DNA of 64,000 nucleotides, from the NCBI RefSeq assembly GCF_016863275.1, contig NZ_BOOO01000016.1:186001-250000 (forward strand). Direction: 5' to 3'. The stretch comes from Planotetraspora mira. Lineage in GTDB: Bacteria > Actinomycetota > Actinomycetes > Streptosporangiales > Streptosporangiaceae. Below, piece by piece: positions 39,410 to 48,256 of the stretch; the first letter of the stretch is position 1, and each line of letters starts with the position of its first letter. Under the pieces are notes generated by a model. The model was not told the DNA's origin, searched no databases, and saw only the letters and a program-made list of their open reading frames with translations. Position numbers and translations under genes: made by a program.

Positions 39410-40375
39410 TTAGCGGGGCGCCCAGTAACGATCGGCGGCGAGGATCAGCCCGGCGGCGCCGATGAGTCCGGCGTCCTGGCCGAGCATGGCGGGCACCACG
39501 CGGACCCGCGAGGAGAACTCCATGCGCGCGTGCTCGCGGAGTGCCTCTTCGAGGGGGCCGAACAGGAGCGGCCCGGCCTGCGAGAGCCCGCCGCCGACGG
39601 TCACGACGTCGAGGTCGCACAGGTGGGTGGCCGAGGCGATCGCGATGCCGACGGCGCGCCCGGCCCTGACCATCGCGGCGGAGGCGATCGGGTCACCCGC
39701 GGCCGCGTCCAGGGCCAGCCGGCGGCCGTTCGCGGTGGCCGCCTCCTGGTAGAGCCCCTCGCCCTGCGGCTGGGATCCGGGCGTCCAGCCCTGCGAGACG
39801 GCCCACTCGGCGAGGCCCGGGCCGCGGGCGACGGCCTCCAGGCACCCTCTGCCGCCGCATCGGCAGGGCGGGCCGTCCGGGTCGACGACCACGTGCCCGA
39901 TGTGACCGGCGTTTCCCGTGCCTCCGTCGATCAGGCGGCCGCCGAGGATGAGCCCCCCGCCGACGCCCGTGGAGACCACCATGCCCAGCATGTTGTCGGA
40001 GCCGCGGCCCGCGCCGTGCGAGTGCTCGGCGATGGCCAGGCAGACCGCGTCGTTGTGGATGCGGACCGGCACGCCGGGAAAACGCTCGGCGAGCCGCTCC
40101 CGGAGCGGGAAGTCCCGCCAGCCGGGCATGTTCAGCGGCGAGACCTCGCCGGACGGCCAGGTCATCGGCCCGCCCGAGCCGATGCCGACGCCCGCGACGT
40201 CCTCTGGCGAGCCGAGCCCGTCGATGAGGCCGGTCAGGGCCTCCCACAGGGCCTCGGCGTCACCTCCGGGAGGAGTCGCCACACGCTCGGAGGAGATGAG
40301 CTCTCCGTCTGGCCCGACCAGTCCTGCGGCGAACTTCGTCCCGCCGATGTCGACGGCCAGTACCAGGTCGGCCAC
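39410..40375 (-). CDS. glkA: ROK-family glucokinase
   Basis: Protein of 321 residues. The ATP site LAVDIGGTKFAAGL, catalytic Asp in VRIHNDAVC and the zinc motif CRCGGRGCLEAVARG are present, with the GIGSGGPMTWPSG region expected of ROK kinases. Glucose phosphorylation is the most likely activity, but ROK proteins also act on N-acetyl sugars and the symbol is tentative. GTG 40375. The start is one base from the stop of the FIST gene upstream, so the two are probably in one operon. Confidence 0.88.
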   Translation of the reverse strand: MADLVLAVDIGGTKFAAGLVGPDGELISSERVATPPGGDAEALWEALTGLIDGLGSPEDVAGVGIGSGGPMTWPSGEVSPLNMPGWRDFPLRERLAERFPGVPVRIHNDAVCLAIAEHSHGAGRGSDNMLGMVVSTGVGGGLILGGRLIDGGTGNAGHIGHVVVDPDGPPCRCGGRGCLEAVARGPGLAEWAVSQGWTPGSQPQGEGLYQEAATANGRRLALDAAAGDPIASAAMVRAGRAVGIAIASATHLCDLDVVTVGGGLSQAGPLLFGPLEEALREHARMEFSSRVRVVPAMLGQDAGLIGAAGLILAADRYWAPR

Positions 40376-40376
40376 G

Positions 40377-41564
40377 TCACGCTCCTACGGGGGGAGAGGA
40401 GGAGAACACCAGGATCGAGGCGGTGAAGCCGTGCACGTGGTTCTGCCCGCCGACGGGGCCCACCTCCCCCGCGGCGAAGAACCCCGCGACGCCGATCGGA
40501 CCGAGCGTATCCCGCACGGCCAGAGCGTCATGATCCGGAGTCCCGAACATCGCGGAACCTCGGCCGTTGCAGGAGAACAGCAACGCGCCGTCGACCCGCC
40601 CGACCCTCTCCAGGTGGGCGTCGAGCAGCTCGTAGAGGTCCTCGTCGGCGGTCTCCGCGTCCCTCACCTGGAAGCGGACGGTCCTGCCGATCTCCAGCAC
40701 GTCCCCGACGGCGACCGCCTCACGTTCAGGGTCGATGCCGAGCACCCCGCGGATGAGGAAGTCGCCCCGCTCGTGCCGCTCCGCGTACTCGTCCATCGCG
40801 ACGCCGATCTGTAACCCCGAGGCGACGAGCTCGCGGTCCTCCTCGTCCAGATCGGTGACGATGTCCTCCAGCCGCGCGAGTGCCGGCTGACCGGCGAGCT
40901 CGAGCAGCAGGTTCTCCTCGGCGTGGGTGACGGCCATGGTCGGGCCGATCGGGCGGCATCCCTGGCTGACCACGGTTCCCACGCTCACCGGGCCGCTCAG
41001 GAGCACGCCGATCGCGCCTTCGTCGTAGACCTCCCCGTCGGCGAACAGCCGTACGGATCCTCGGCCCTGCATGCCGTTGGCGAGCCCGCCGATGATCGGC
41101 AGGGTGCCGAGCACCTCGCTCGAGTGTTCGATGAAGGCATCGGTCGGGAAGCTGTACGGATCGGCGAGCAGGATGGCGACCCGGTCGTCGAGGCCCCGCT
41201 CCGGGAGACCCACGACCACGAACCTGTCGCTGGTCCTGAGGGTCTCCAGGGCGAACGTGGTGACCTTGGCCTCCCCGAGGGAAGCGGCCCACGCGCTCAC
41301 GGCCGGTTTGAGCTCGACCCCTCTGGCATCACCGATCACTCCCGTCGCGCTGCACCCGATCACGTGGGCATCCGGCGCCATGCCCATCGCCCGCCGCCCG
41401 GCCCGGCCGACCTCCTCGGGATCGTCCCCGCAGATGAAGAAGCACACCAGGTCGGGCGGACCCGACAGGCCGGCGAGAGCCTGGCGGATCGCGGTCTCCG
41501 CGGCCTCCACCAGGTCGGTGCCCACGGCGAGACCATCGGCGAAGCGGCTTGTCAGTACCGCCAT
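40377..41564 (-). CDS. FIST-domain sensory protein
   Basis: Protein of 395 residues. A FIST N domain (DLVCFFICGDDPEEVGRAG, VIGCSATGVIGDARG) is followed by a FIST C domain (HLERVGRVDGALLFSCNGRG, VAGFFAAGEVGPVGGQNHVH). FIST domains are thought to bind small ligands such as amino acids in signalling proteins. Here no output domain is fused, so it would act in trans. No membrane segment. It lies immediately upstream of the glucokinase gene, which may link it to sugar status; that is inference. Confidence 0.9.
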   Translation of the reverse strand: MAVLTSRFADGLAVGTDLVEAAETAIRQALAGLSGPPDLVCFFICGDDPEEVGRAGRRAMGMAPDAHVIGCSATGVIGDARGVELKPAVSAWAASLGEAKVTTFALETLRTSDRFVVVGLPERGLDDRVAILLADPYSFPTDAFIEHSSEVLGTLPIIGGLANGMQGRGSVRLFADGEVYDEGAIGVLLSGPVSVGTVVSQGCRPIGPTMAVTHAEENLLLELAGQPALARLEDIVTDLDEEDRELVASGLQIGVAMDEYAERHERGDFLIRGVLGIDPEREAVAVGDVLEIGRTVRFQVRDAETADEDLYELLDAHLERVGRVDGALLFSCNGRGSAMFGTPDHDALAVRDTLGPIGVAGFFAAGEVGPVGGQNHVHGFTASILVFSSSPPVGA

Positions 41565-41721
41565 AGCCCCGCCCCCTGTTCGCTAGCGGTTCTCCTTGCC
41601 CGATTGTCCCCACTCGGAGGACGACAACGCACACAACACGTCACGCGATGGTCAAGATCCGAAATCCGGATCCGCCGAACGGGGATGCCGGATCCCATGA
41701 TGGGGACGTAGTCTCGGCAGC

Positions 41722-43131
41722 GTGCACAAATCGCCCGCGCCTGCCAGCAGCACTCTGCGTGAACTGCGCGAGAGTGGACACGTCCACCGGACGGTCAAGG
41801 CCGAGATCCGCGAGAACCTCCTGGCCCGGCTCCGGGCCGGGGAGCCCCGGTTCCCCGGGATCATCGGCTTCGACGAGACCGTCCTCCCGCATCTGGAAAG
41901 GGCCCTGATCGCCGGGCACGACCTGGTGCTCCTCGGCGAGCGCGGCCAGGGCAAGACCCGCCTCATCCGCACCATCACCGAGCTTCTCGACGAGTGGTCG
42001 CCGGTCATCGCGGGATGCGAGATCAACGATCATCCGTACGAGCCGGCCTGTGTCCGCTGCCTGCGGCTCGCCGGGGAACTGGACGACGACCTCCCGGTCG
42101 CCTGGAGGCACCGCGACGACCGCTACGGCGAGAAGCTGGCCACTCCGGACACCTCGGTCGGCGACCTCATCGGCGACGTCGACCCGATCAAGATCGCCGA
42201 GGGACGCACGCTGGGCGACCCCGAGACCGTCCACTATGGCCTGGTCCCCCGGACCAACCGCGGCGTCTTCTCCGTCAACGAGCTTCCCGACCTGGCCGAG
42301 CGCATCCAGGTCTCGCTGCTGAACGTCCTGGAGGAGCGCGACGTCCAGGTCCGCGGCTACAACCTGCGCCTCCCCCTGGACATCCTGCTCATCGCCAGCG
42401 CCAACCCCGAGGATTACACGAACCGGGGCCGGATCATCACCCCGCTCAAGGACCGGTTCGGCGCGGAGATCCGCACGCACTACCCCCAGTCCGTCGAGGA
42501 CGAACTGGTCCTGATCCGCCAGGAGGCCGCTCTCGAGGAGCTCGGCGCCGACCTTCCCGCCCATCTGGTGGAGGTCATCGCCCGGTTCACCCGGCTGGTC
42601 AGGGAGTCCACCGCCGTCGACGCCCGCTCGGGCGTCTCCGCGCGCTTCTCCATCGCCGCCGCCGAGACCGCCGCCGCGTCCGCCCTACGGCGGGCCGCCC
42701 TGACGGGCGAGGAGCGGCCGGTGACGCGGATCTGCGACCTGCCCGGCGTGGTCCCCACTCTGCGCGGCAAGGTCGAGTTCGAGGTCAGCGAGGAGGGCCG
42801 CGAGGTCGAGGTGCTCGCCCACCTGCTCCGCCGGGCGACGGCCGAGACGTTCCGCGGCACCCTGGGCGGGACGGACCTCGCTCCCCTGCTCGAGAAGTTC
42901 TCCGAGGGCGTCCAGATCGAGTCGGGCGAGCTGGTCCCGGCCAACGAGTTGCTGCGGCGCATCGGCCGGGTGGACGGCCTGGCGAAGATCATGACGCGGC
43001 TGGGCCTGGGCGAGGGCGACGAGTCCCCCGGTCACGCGGCCGCCGCGCTGGAGTTCGCCCTTGAAGGGCTCTACCTGATGCGGCGCCTGTCCAAGGACGA
43101 CATCGCGGGCGGATCGGTGTACCGCACATGA
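41722..43131 (+). CDS. MoxR/magnesium-chelatase-like AAA+ ATPase
   Basis: Protein of 469 residues. Walker A GERGQGKTR, Walker B region GVFSVNELPDLAERIQ and sensor ILLIASANPEDYTNRGRII match the ChlI/MoxR clade. It is 51 bases upstream of a von Willebrand factor A protein, a pairing used by AAA+ remodelling machines that activate or load metal into a partner. No cobalamin or chlorophyll genes are near, so the substrate is unknown. The start is taken as GTG 41722. Confidence 0.88.
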   Translation: MHKSPAPASSTLRELRESGHVHRTVKAEIRENLLARLRAGEPRFPGIIGFDETVLPHLERALIAGHDLVLLGERGQGKTRLIRTITELLDEWSPVIAGCEINDHPYEPACVRCLRLAGELDDDLPVAWRHRDDRYGEKLATPDTSVGDLIGDVDPIKIAEGRTLGDPETVHYGLVPRTNRGVFSVNELPDLAERIQVSLLNVLEERDVQVRGYNLRLPLDILLIASANPEDYTNRGRIITPLKDRFGAEIRTHYPQSVEDELVLIRQEAALEELGADLPAHLVEVIARFTRLVRESTAVDARSGVSARFSIAAAETAAASALRRAALTGEERPVTRICDLPGVVPTLRGKVEFEVSEEGREVEVLAHLLRRATAETFRGTLGGTDLAPLLEKFSEGVQIESGELVPANELLRRIGRVDGLAKIMTRLGLGEGDESPGHAAAALEFALEGLYLMRRLSKDDIAGGSVYRT

Positions 43132-43182
43132 CGGACGGCCTTCGCACGCGCGCACAGGCTCCGGCCGGGTTAGCGTAATCCC

Positions 43183-45132
43183 GTGGCATACCGGTACGGG
43201 GAGTATCACGACGGGCCTGATCCACTGGCTCCGCCGTACGACGTCCGCGGGGCGCTCGACGAGATGGGCGACGCGATCCTTTCGGGTTCGACGCCTCTCG
43301 ACGCCCTGCGCGACCTGCTCAAGCGCGGCCTTCCCGGCCCCTCCGACCGGCGGGGGCTCGACGACCTGCTCCGCCAGGTACGGCAGCGCCGCCGCGAGCT
43401 GAGGGAGAACACACGGCTCGACGGCACGCTCGAGCGCGCCCGCGCCCTGCTCGACAAGGCCATCGGCCAGGAGCGGGCCGAGCTGTTCCCCGACCCGTCG
43501 GACGACGCGCGGTTCCGGGAGGCGGCCCTCGACGCGCTGCCCTCCGACACCTCGCGGGCGATCCAGGAGCTCGGTTCGTACGACTGGCGGTCGCAGGCCG
43601 CCCGCCAGACGTTCGAGGAGTTGCGCGACCTGCTGCGCCGGGAGGTGCTCGACAGCCAGTTCCGCGGCATGCGGGACGCTCTGGCCAACCCCGACCCCGC
43701 CGCGATGGAGCGGGTCCGGCAGATGATGTCGGATCTCAACGACATGCTGGACCGCGACGCGCGCGGCGAGCACACCCAAGAAGATTTCGACCAGTTCATG
43801 CAGAAATATCGGGATATGTTTCCCGAGAATCCGCGGAATCTGGAAGAGCTCATCGACATCCTGGCCCGCCGGGCGGCGGCCACGCAGCGGCTGCTGGCCT
43901 CGCTGACGCCTCAGCAGCGTGAGGAACTCGCCGGGCTGATCGACCAGACGCTGGAACAGGCGGGGTTGTCGGAGCAGATGCGCCGGCTGGGCAACGCCCT
44001 GTACTCCCGCCGCCCCGACCTCGCATGGAACACCCCTGAGCGGGTCTCAGGGGACGAGCCCACGGGGATGGGCGACGCCGTGACCGCTCTGCAGGATCTG
44101 GCCGACCTGAGCGACCTCGAGACCGCTCTGCGGCAGGACTATCCGGGCGCGCGGCTCGACGACATCGACGAGGACGCGATCAGGCGGGCCCTCGGCCGCT
44201 CCGCCGTCGACGACCTCGACGCCCTCCGCCAGGTGGAACGCGAACTGGAGGAGCAGGGCTACCTGCGACGCCATCGCGGCAAGCTGGAGCTCACTCCCAA
44301 GGCCGTCCGCCGCCTCGGCGAGACGGCCCTGCGGCGGGTCTTCTCGTCCCTCGACTCGGGCCGCCGGGGCGACCACGACCAGCGGGACGCCGGCAAGGCG
44401 GGCGAGCTCACCGGATCCAGCCGTCCCTGGCGGTTCGGGGACGAGCAGCCCATCGACGTCGTGCGCACCGTGGTCAACGGCGTGCGCCGCACCACCTCAC
44501 ACTCCCGCCGGGTCTCGCTCACCGTCGACGACTTCGAGGTGGCGGAGACCGAACGGCGGTCCGCCGCCGCCGTGTGCCTGCTGGTCGACCTGTCGTACTC
44601 CATGGCCCTGCGGGGCACGTGGGCGGCGGCCAAGCAGACGGCGCTGGCCCTGCAGGCCCTGGTGGCCTCGAAGTTCCCGCAGGACGCCGTCCAGATCATC
44701 GGGTTCTCGAACTACGCGCGGGTGCTCCAGGCCGACGAACTGGCCGGGCTGGAGTGGGACATGGTGCAGGGCACCAACCTGCACCACGCACTGCTGATCG
44801 CCGGTCGCCACCTCGACCGCCACCCGGACTTCGAACCCGTGGTCCTGGTGGTCACCGACGGTGAGCCGACCGCCCATCTGATGCGCAGCGGCGTCCCGCG
44901 TTTCGAGTGGCCGCCCTCGGCGGAGACGCTGGAGCTGACCCTGGCCGAGGTCGACAAGATGACCAGGCGGCGGGCGACCCTCAACGTGTTCATGCTCGCC
45001 GCCGACGAGCGGCTGAAGGACTTCGTCAACGAGGTCGCCCGGCGCAACGGGGGGCGTGTGTTCTCTGCCAGCGCCGACCGGCTCGGCGAATACGTGGTCA
45101 GCGACTTCCTCAAGGTGAGGCGGTCACGCTGA
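43183..45132 (+). CDS. VWA-domain protein, partner of MoxR-like ATPase
   Basis: Protein of 649 residues. The N-terminal two thirds is helical and highly charged (LRDLLKRGLPGPSDRRGLDD, Glu/Arg-rich coiled-coil-like runs). The C-terminal ~200 residues are a VWA domain with the metal site DLSYSM, the conserved Thr in VQGTNLHHAL and Asp in VVTDGEPT. Together with the ATPase upstream it forms a MoxR-VWA chaperone pair. No signal peptide. The frame is uninterrupted and a small hairpin (45147-45167) follows the stop. Confidence 0.9.
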   Translation: MAYRYGEYHDGPDPLAPPYDVRGALDEMGDAILSGSTPLDALRDLLKRGLPGPSDRRGLDDLLRQVRQRRRELRENTRLDGTLERARALLDKAIGQERAELFPDPSDDARFREAALDALPSDTSRAIQELGSYDWRSQAARQTFEELRDLLRREVLDSQFRGMRDALANPDPAAMERVRQMMSDLNDMLDRDARGEHTQEDFDQFMQKYRDMFPENPRNLEELIDILARRAAATQRLLASLTPQQREELAGLIDQTLEQAGLSEQMRRLGNALYSRRPDLAWNTPERVSGDEPTGMGDAVTALQDLADLSDLETALRQDYPGARLDDIDEDAIRRALGRSAVDDLDALRQVERELEEQGYLRRHRGKLELTPKAVRRLGETALRRVFSSLDSGRRGDHDQRDAGKAGELTGSSRPWRFGDEQPIDVVRTVVNGVRRTTSHSRRVSLTVDDFEVAETERRSAAAVCLLVDLSYSMALRGTWAAAKQTALALQALVASKFPQDAVQIIGFSNYARVLQADELAGLEWDMVQGTNLHHALLIAGRHLDRHPDFEPVVLVVTDGEPTAHLMRSGVPRFEWPPSAETLELTLAEVDKMTRRRATLNVFMLAADERLKDFVNEVARRNGGRVFSASADRLGEYVVSDFLKVRRSR

Positions 45133-45146
45133 CGCGATAATCGATT

Positions 45147-45167
45147 GCCGATCGGGCTGCGATCGGC
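45147..45167 (+). terminator. Stem-loop after MoxR-VWA operon
   Basis: Arms GCCGATC and GATCGGC (7 bp) with a 7-base loop, 14 bases past the VWA stop. It is short and without a T-run, so termination is only likely. Confidence 0.4.
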
Positions 45168-45233
45168 GGACGATATTCAGGACTTCCCACTTTCGGTGCT
45201 GACCGTTCCACGCCTCGTGGAGGGAGAGCCCAG

Positions 45234-45326
45234 ATGTTCGCCGCCGTCGGCCTGGTCGTCCTGATGGTCGTCACGGGTGTGATGTACGAGATGTGCGTCC
45301 ACGGTCGTCCCCGTGGCCGCAAGTGA
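45234..45326 (+). CDS. Putative 30-residue membrane peptide
   Basis: A strong ribosome site (GGAGGGAGAGCCCAG before ATG 45234) opens a short frame: a hydrophobic stretch AAVGLVVLMVVTGVMYEM, then CVHGRPRGRK. The composition fits a single-pass small membrane protein with a cytoplasmic basic tail. The evidence is the ribosome site plus topology; there is no homology that I recognise. Confidence 0.45.
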   Translation: MFAAVGLVVLMVVTGVMYEMCVHGRPRGRK

Positions 45327-45381
45327 CGTCGTCGCGTCATCGTCCTCCCACTTCGATCAACCAGACGATAGCCTCAGCGAC

Positions 45382-45813
45382 ATGTCGTTTCTCGACAAGC
45401 TGCTCCTGTGGCTGCACATAGGCTTCGCCATCTTCGCTATCGGACCGCTGACGGCGGTGACGAGCGTGACGCCCCGCTACATCCGGGCTCGCGACGTCAA
45501 CGTCCTGAAGTACCTCAACCGGTCCACCCGGCTCTTCGGCCTCCTGACGCTCGGCGTGTTCTTCTTCGGACTGGCCCTGGGGCGGAGCGCTCTGGCCAAG
45601 CCGTACCTGTCGGTCGCCATGACGTTGTTCATCGTGGCGGCGGTCCTGTTGGTGATCATCGATCGCGACCAGCGGTCGGCCATGCAGGCGCTGCTCACGG
45701 AGAGCCCGGTCGACGACGCCAAGGTGCAGACCGGGCGGATCGCCGCCCTCTCCGGCCTCACCGCCCTGATCTGGCTGGTGATCCTCTTCCTGATGGTGTT
45801 CTTCAACCCCTGA
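45382..45813 (+). CDS. Four-helix membrane protein (DUF2269-like)
   Basis: Protein of 143 residues with four hydrophobic segments: DKLLLWLHIGFAIFAIG, FGLLTLGVFFFGLALG, YLSVAMTLFIVAAVLLVII and ALIWLVILFLMVFF. The first helix with LWLHI resembles DUF2269-type integral membrane proteins. Function unknown. ATG 45382 is chosen at the start of the conserved region; an in-frame GTG at 45313 would overlap the small peptide gene and has no better ribosome site. Confidence 0.7.
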   Translation: MSFLDKLLLWLHIGFAIFAIGPLTAVTSVTPRYIRARDVNVLKYLNRSTRLFGLLTLGVFFFGLALGRSALAKPYLSVAMTLFIVAAVLLVIIDRDQRSAMQALLTESPVDDAKVQTGRIAALSGLTALIWLVILFLMVFFNP

Positions 45814-45861
45814 CGGGCGGCCCCGGCGAATCCGCGGCCGCTGAACAGAAAGGTGGCGACC

Positions 45862-47067
45862 GTGGCCTCGGACCACGCGCCGACGACCGGGAACCGGGCG
45901 ACCTGGGCGCTGGTGGCCCTGGGCATGGCCACTTTCATCTACATCACCGTCGAGCTTCTCCCGATCGGCCTGCTCACGGTGATGGCGGCCGACCTCCACC
46001 GGACCCCGTCGGAGATGGGCCTGATCGTCACGGGCTACGCCGCCGTCGTCGTGCTGGCCTCGATCCCGCTCACCCGGCTCGCGTTGCGGGTTCCGCGGCG
46101 GACGCTCCTCGCCGTGACCCTCGGCGCGCTCATCATCGGCACGCTGCTCACCGCCGTCGCGCCGAGCTATCCGGTCCTGCTGACCGCCCGGCTGCTGACC
46201 GCGCTGACCCAGGCGCTCTTCTGGTCGGTCGTCGCCACGACGGCGATCGGGCTGTTCCCTCCGAAGGAGCAGGGACGCGTGGTCGCCCGCCTCGCGATCG
46301 GCAACTCGATCGCCCCCGTCTTCGGCGTGCCCGCCGGGACCTGGCTCGGCCAGCAGGCGGGGTGGCGGGTCTCGTTCGTCGTGATGGCCGTCCTGGCCCT
46401 CGTCACCTGCGTCGCGCTGATCGCGCTGCTGCCCGCCGTCAGCGCCGCAGGCGTCGAGCCGACGCGTGGCTCGGCGCCCGACGCCCGGAGGTACGCGCTC
46501 CTCGTCGCCGCCACGGTGATCGGCGTCACCGGATTCCTGACGGCCTACACCTACATCACGCCCTACCTGGAGGAGGTCAGCGGATTCGCCCCGCAGGCAC
46601 TGGGCTCGCTGCTGTTCGCCTCCGGCGTCGCCGGGGTCGTGGGCACGATCGTGGTCGGGGCACATCTCGATCGGCGCCCGCGGGCCGCGCTGATCGTGCC
46701 GCTCATAGTGATCACCGGCGCCCTGCTCGGCCTGTACGCCCTGGGCACGGCCCGGCCGCCTGCCGCCGTGGCGCTGTGCCTGACCGGCCTGTCGTTCAGC
46801 GCACTGGCGACGGCCATTCAGAACCGCACTCTCCAGGTGGCCCCGGGCAGCACCGACATCGCCTCCGCGGGCATCAGCTCCGCCTTCAACGTCGGCATCG
46901 CCTCCGGCTCGCTGCTCGGAGGAGTGCTGATCGACGGGCCGGGAACGCGCAGCGTGGCGCTCACCGGCGCCCTCCTGACCTCCGTGGCCCTCGTGGCCCT
47001 GCTCAGCGAGAGGTGGCTGGCCCGGCCCGCGAAGCCCGCCGACGCCGAGACGGCGGTGGCGTGCTGA
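45862..47067 (+). CDS. MFS transporter, DHA1 (12-TM) Cmx/Ara efflux type
   Basis: Protein of 401 residues with about 12 helices. The first helix region (YITVELLPIGLLTVMAADL) is characteristic of the AraJ/Cmx chloramphenicol-efflux subgroup. The loops LTRLALRVPRRTLL and the C-half repeat are in place. GTG 45862 is preceded by AAAGGTGG; a GTG nine bases upstream is an alternative. The substrate is unknown. It converges with metB. Confidence 0.87.
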   Translation: MASDHAPTTGNRATWALVALGMATFIYITVELLPIGLLTVMAADLHRTPSEMGLIVTGYAAVVVLASIPLTRLALRVPRRTLLAVTLGALIIGTLLTAVAPSYPVLLTARLLTALTQALFWSVVATTAIGLFPPKEQGRVVARLAIGNSIAPVFGVPAGTWLGQQAGWRVSFVVMAVLALVTCVALIALLPAVSAAGVEPTRGSAPDARRYALLVAATVIGVTGFLTAYTYITPYLEEVSGFAPQALGSLLFASGVAGVVGTIVVGAHLDRRPRAALIVPLIVITGALLGLYALGTARPPAAVALCLTGLSFSALATAIQNRTLQVAPGSTDIASAGISSAFNVGIASGSLLGGVLIDGPGTRSVALTGALLTSVALVALLSERWLARPAKPADAETAVAC

Positions 47068-47091
47068 TCGCGGGCCGGATCGCCGGACTCG

Positions 47092-48231
47092 TCAGGAAAG
47101 CGCCTCCGTCAGGTCGGCGAGGAGGTCGTCGACCGTCTCGATGCCGACCGACAGACGGACCAGATCACTGGGCACCTCGAGCGGAGACCCGGCCGCCGAG
47201 GCGTGCGTCATCCTGCCCGGGTGCTCGATCAGCGACTCGACCCCGCCGAGCGACTCGCCGAGGGTGAACAGGCGGGTGCGGCCGCAGATCGCGACGGCGT
47301 CCTCCTCGCCGCCCGCGACCCGGAAGGAGACCATCCCGCCGAAGCGCCGCATCTGCTTGGCCGCGATCTCGTGTCCCGGGTGCCCGGGCAGTCCGGGGTA
47401 GAGCACCTCGGTCACCTTGCGGTGTGACAGCAGCAGGTCGACCACGCGCTCGGCGTTGTCGCAGTGCCGGTCCATCCGGACGCCGAGCGTCTTGAGCCCC
47501 CGGAGGGTCAGCCACGCGTCGAAGGGCCCGGCCACCCCTCCGATCGCGTTCTGGTGGTAGGCGAGCCGCTCCCCCACCTCCGCCGAACGGGCGACCAGAG
47601 CCCCGCCGACGACGTCCGAGTGGCCTCCGACGTACTTGGTGGTCGAATGGACCACCACGTCCGCGCCGAGCGCTAGCGGCTGCTGCAGGTACGGCGAGGC
47701 GAAGGTGTTGTCCACCAGCAGCACCGCGCCCGACTCGTGGGCGATCTGCGCGAGCGCCGCGATGTCGGCGATGCCGAGCAGCGGGTTGGTGGGCGTCTCC
47801 ACCCAGATCGCCTTGGTCTCCGGCCGTACGGCGGCGCGGACGGCGTCCAGATCCCCCAGCGGCACCGGGTCGAAGCTCAGCCCCCACCTCGAAAGGACCT
47901 TGGAGAAGAGCCGATAGGTGCCGCCGTAGGCGTCGTCGGGGATCAGGACGTGATCACCGGGCTCGCAGACCGTCCGGATCAGCGTGTCCTCGGCGGCCAG
48001 GCCCGACGCGAACGCCAGACCGCGCGCGCCCCCCTCGACGGCGGCGATCGCCTCCTCGAGGGCGGTCCTGGTCGGGTTCGCGGACCGGCTGTACTCGTAG
48101 CCGGCCCGCAGCCCGCCGACGCCGTCCTGCTTGTAGGTCGACACGGCATAGATCGGTGGCACGACCGCACCCGTATATGGGTCAGCCTCCTGGCCCGCGT
48201 GGACGGCCAGAGTCTCGAAGCCTTCGTTCAT
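47092..48231 (-). CDS. metB: Cystathionine gamma-synthase / gamma-lyase family enzyme
   Basis: Protein of 379 residues, PLP fold I. The PLP Lys is in VVHSTTKYVGGHSD; YSRSANPTR, LAFASGLAAEDTL and the C-terminal LVRLSVGIETVDDLLADL are as expected. The family contains both gamma-synthase and gamma-lyase; adjacency to cbs (25-base gap) suggests transsulfuration between homocysteine and cysteine, matching the Rv1077-Rv1079 layout. ATG 48231 starts the conserved part. Confidence 0.9.
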   Translation of the reverse strand: MNEGFETLAVHAGQEADPYTGAVVPPIYAVSTYKQDGVGGLRAGYEYSRSANPTRTALEEAIAAVEGGARGLAFASGLAAEDTLIRTVCEPGDHVLIPDDAYGGTYRLFSKVLSRWGLSFDPVPLGDLDAVRAAVRPETKAIWVETPTNPLLGIADIAALAQIAHESGAVLLVDNTFASPYLQQPLALGADVVVHSTTKYVGGHSDVVGGALVARSAEVGERLAYHQNAIGGVAGPFDAWLTLRGLKTLGVRMDRHCDNAERVVDLLLSHRKVTEVLYPGLPGHPGHEIAAKQMRRFGGMVSFRVAGGEEDAVAICGRTRLFTLGESLGGVESLIEHPGRMTHASAAGSPLEVPSDLVRLSVGIETVDDLLADLTEALS

Positions 48232-48256
48232 GCCGTCGAGCGTAGCCGCTGCCCGG

